Shown one piece after another: positions 6,161 to 6,241 of a stretch of 6,241 nt of DNA. This DNA is from Chloroflexota bacterium (lineage in GTDB: Bacteria; Chloroflexota; Anaerolineae; Promineifilales; Promineifilaceae), in assembly GCA_020353135.1 (NCBI GenBank), contig CP070688.1, positions 1,410,187 through 1,416,427 on the forward strand, read 5' to 3'. Under the pieces are notes generated by a model that ran no database searches, was not told the origin of the DNA, and worked only from the letters and a program-made list of their open reading frames with translations. How positions within the stretch are numbered: position 1 is the stretch's first letter; each line of letters begins with the position of its first letter. The translations under genes were made by a program, and so were the position numbers.

Positions 6161-6241
6161 CTACGCTTTCTCGCTCTCGTAATAAACCCACATAGCCGAC
6201 GACCTGAAGACCAATAAGGTTAATAGCAGGACGATCACCAA
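6161..6241 (-). CDS. Carbohydrate ABC transporter permease, MalF type, C-terminal fragment
   Basis: Too short to stand out as an open frame, but the last 26 codons before a TAG at 6161-6163 read LVIVLLLTLLVFR then a tail with WVYYESEKA. A final membrane helix followed by an aromatic WVYYE-type ending is characteristic of MalF-type sugar permeases, and the position 8 bp before a MalG-type gene is the canonical arrangement. The remainder of the gene lies beyond the right edge. Confidence 0.85.
   Translation of the reverse strand: MVIVLLLTLLVFRSSAMWVYYESEKA

Overview
The window carries one compact block of genes, all read on the minus strand, so transcription runs from high to low coordinates. 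It looks like part of a carbohydrate uptake and breakdown locus. The organism is probably a Chloroflexota-like bacterium. I base that on moderately GC-rich DNA and on a lipoprotein whose signal is followed by a Pro/Thr/Ser-rich linker, a style common there; I see no taxonomic marker, so this is a weak inference.

In transcription order the layout is: the last 26 codons of a MalF-type sugar ABC permease (6161-6241); a complete MalG-type permease (5235-6152); a large exported lipoprotein of 841 residues with a helical, glycosidase-like barrel and carbohydrate-binding modules (2702-5227); a 59-bp gap with inverted repeats and a promoter-like sequence; a small DUF624/YesL-type membrane protein (1965-2642); two tandem, divergent GH130 mannoside phosphorylase-like enzymes (1034-1963 and 126-1007); and the start of a Gfo/Idh/MocA-type NAD(P)-dependent oxidoreductase (1-107). 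Apart from the 59-bp gap, spacers are 1 to 26 bp, which fits an operon. No RNA genes, mobile elements or CRISPR arrays are seen, and no stretch above 300 bases lacks a gene.

Inferred working model: the surface lipoprotein binds and perhaps trims a glycan, the ABC transporter imports the oligosaccharide, the GH130 enzymes cleave beta-mannosidic bonds in the cytoplasm (probably by phosphorolysis, giving mannose 1-phosphate), and the oxidoreductase acts on a released or modified sugar. The substrate cannot be read from sequence. The two most unusual points are the lipoprotein, whose catalytic-looking domain I cannot place in a family and whose CBM9-like module seems inserted inside another beta-sandwich module, and the gap before the DUF624 gene, where a missing ribosome binding site coincides with a promoter placed to make a nearly leaderless transcript.
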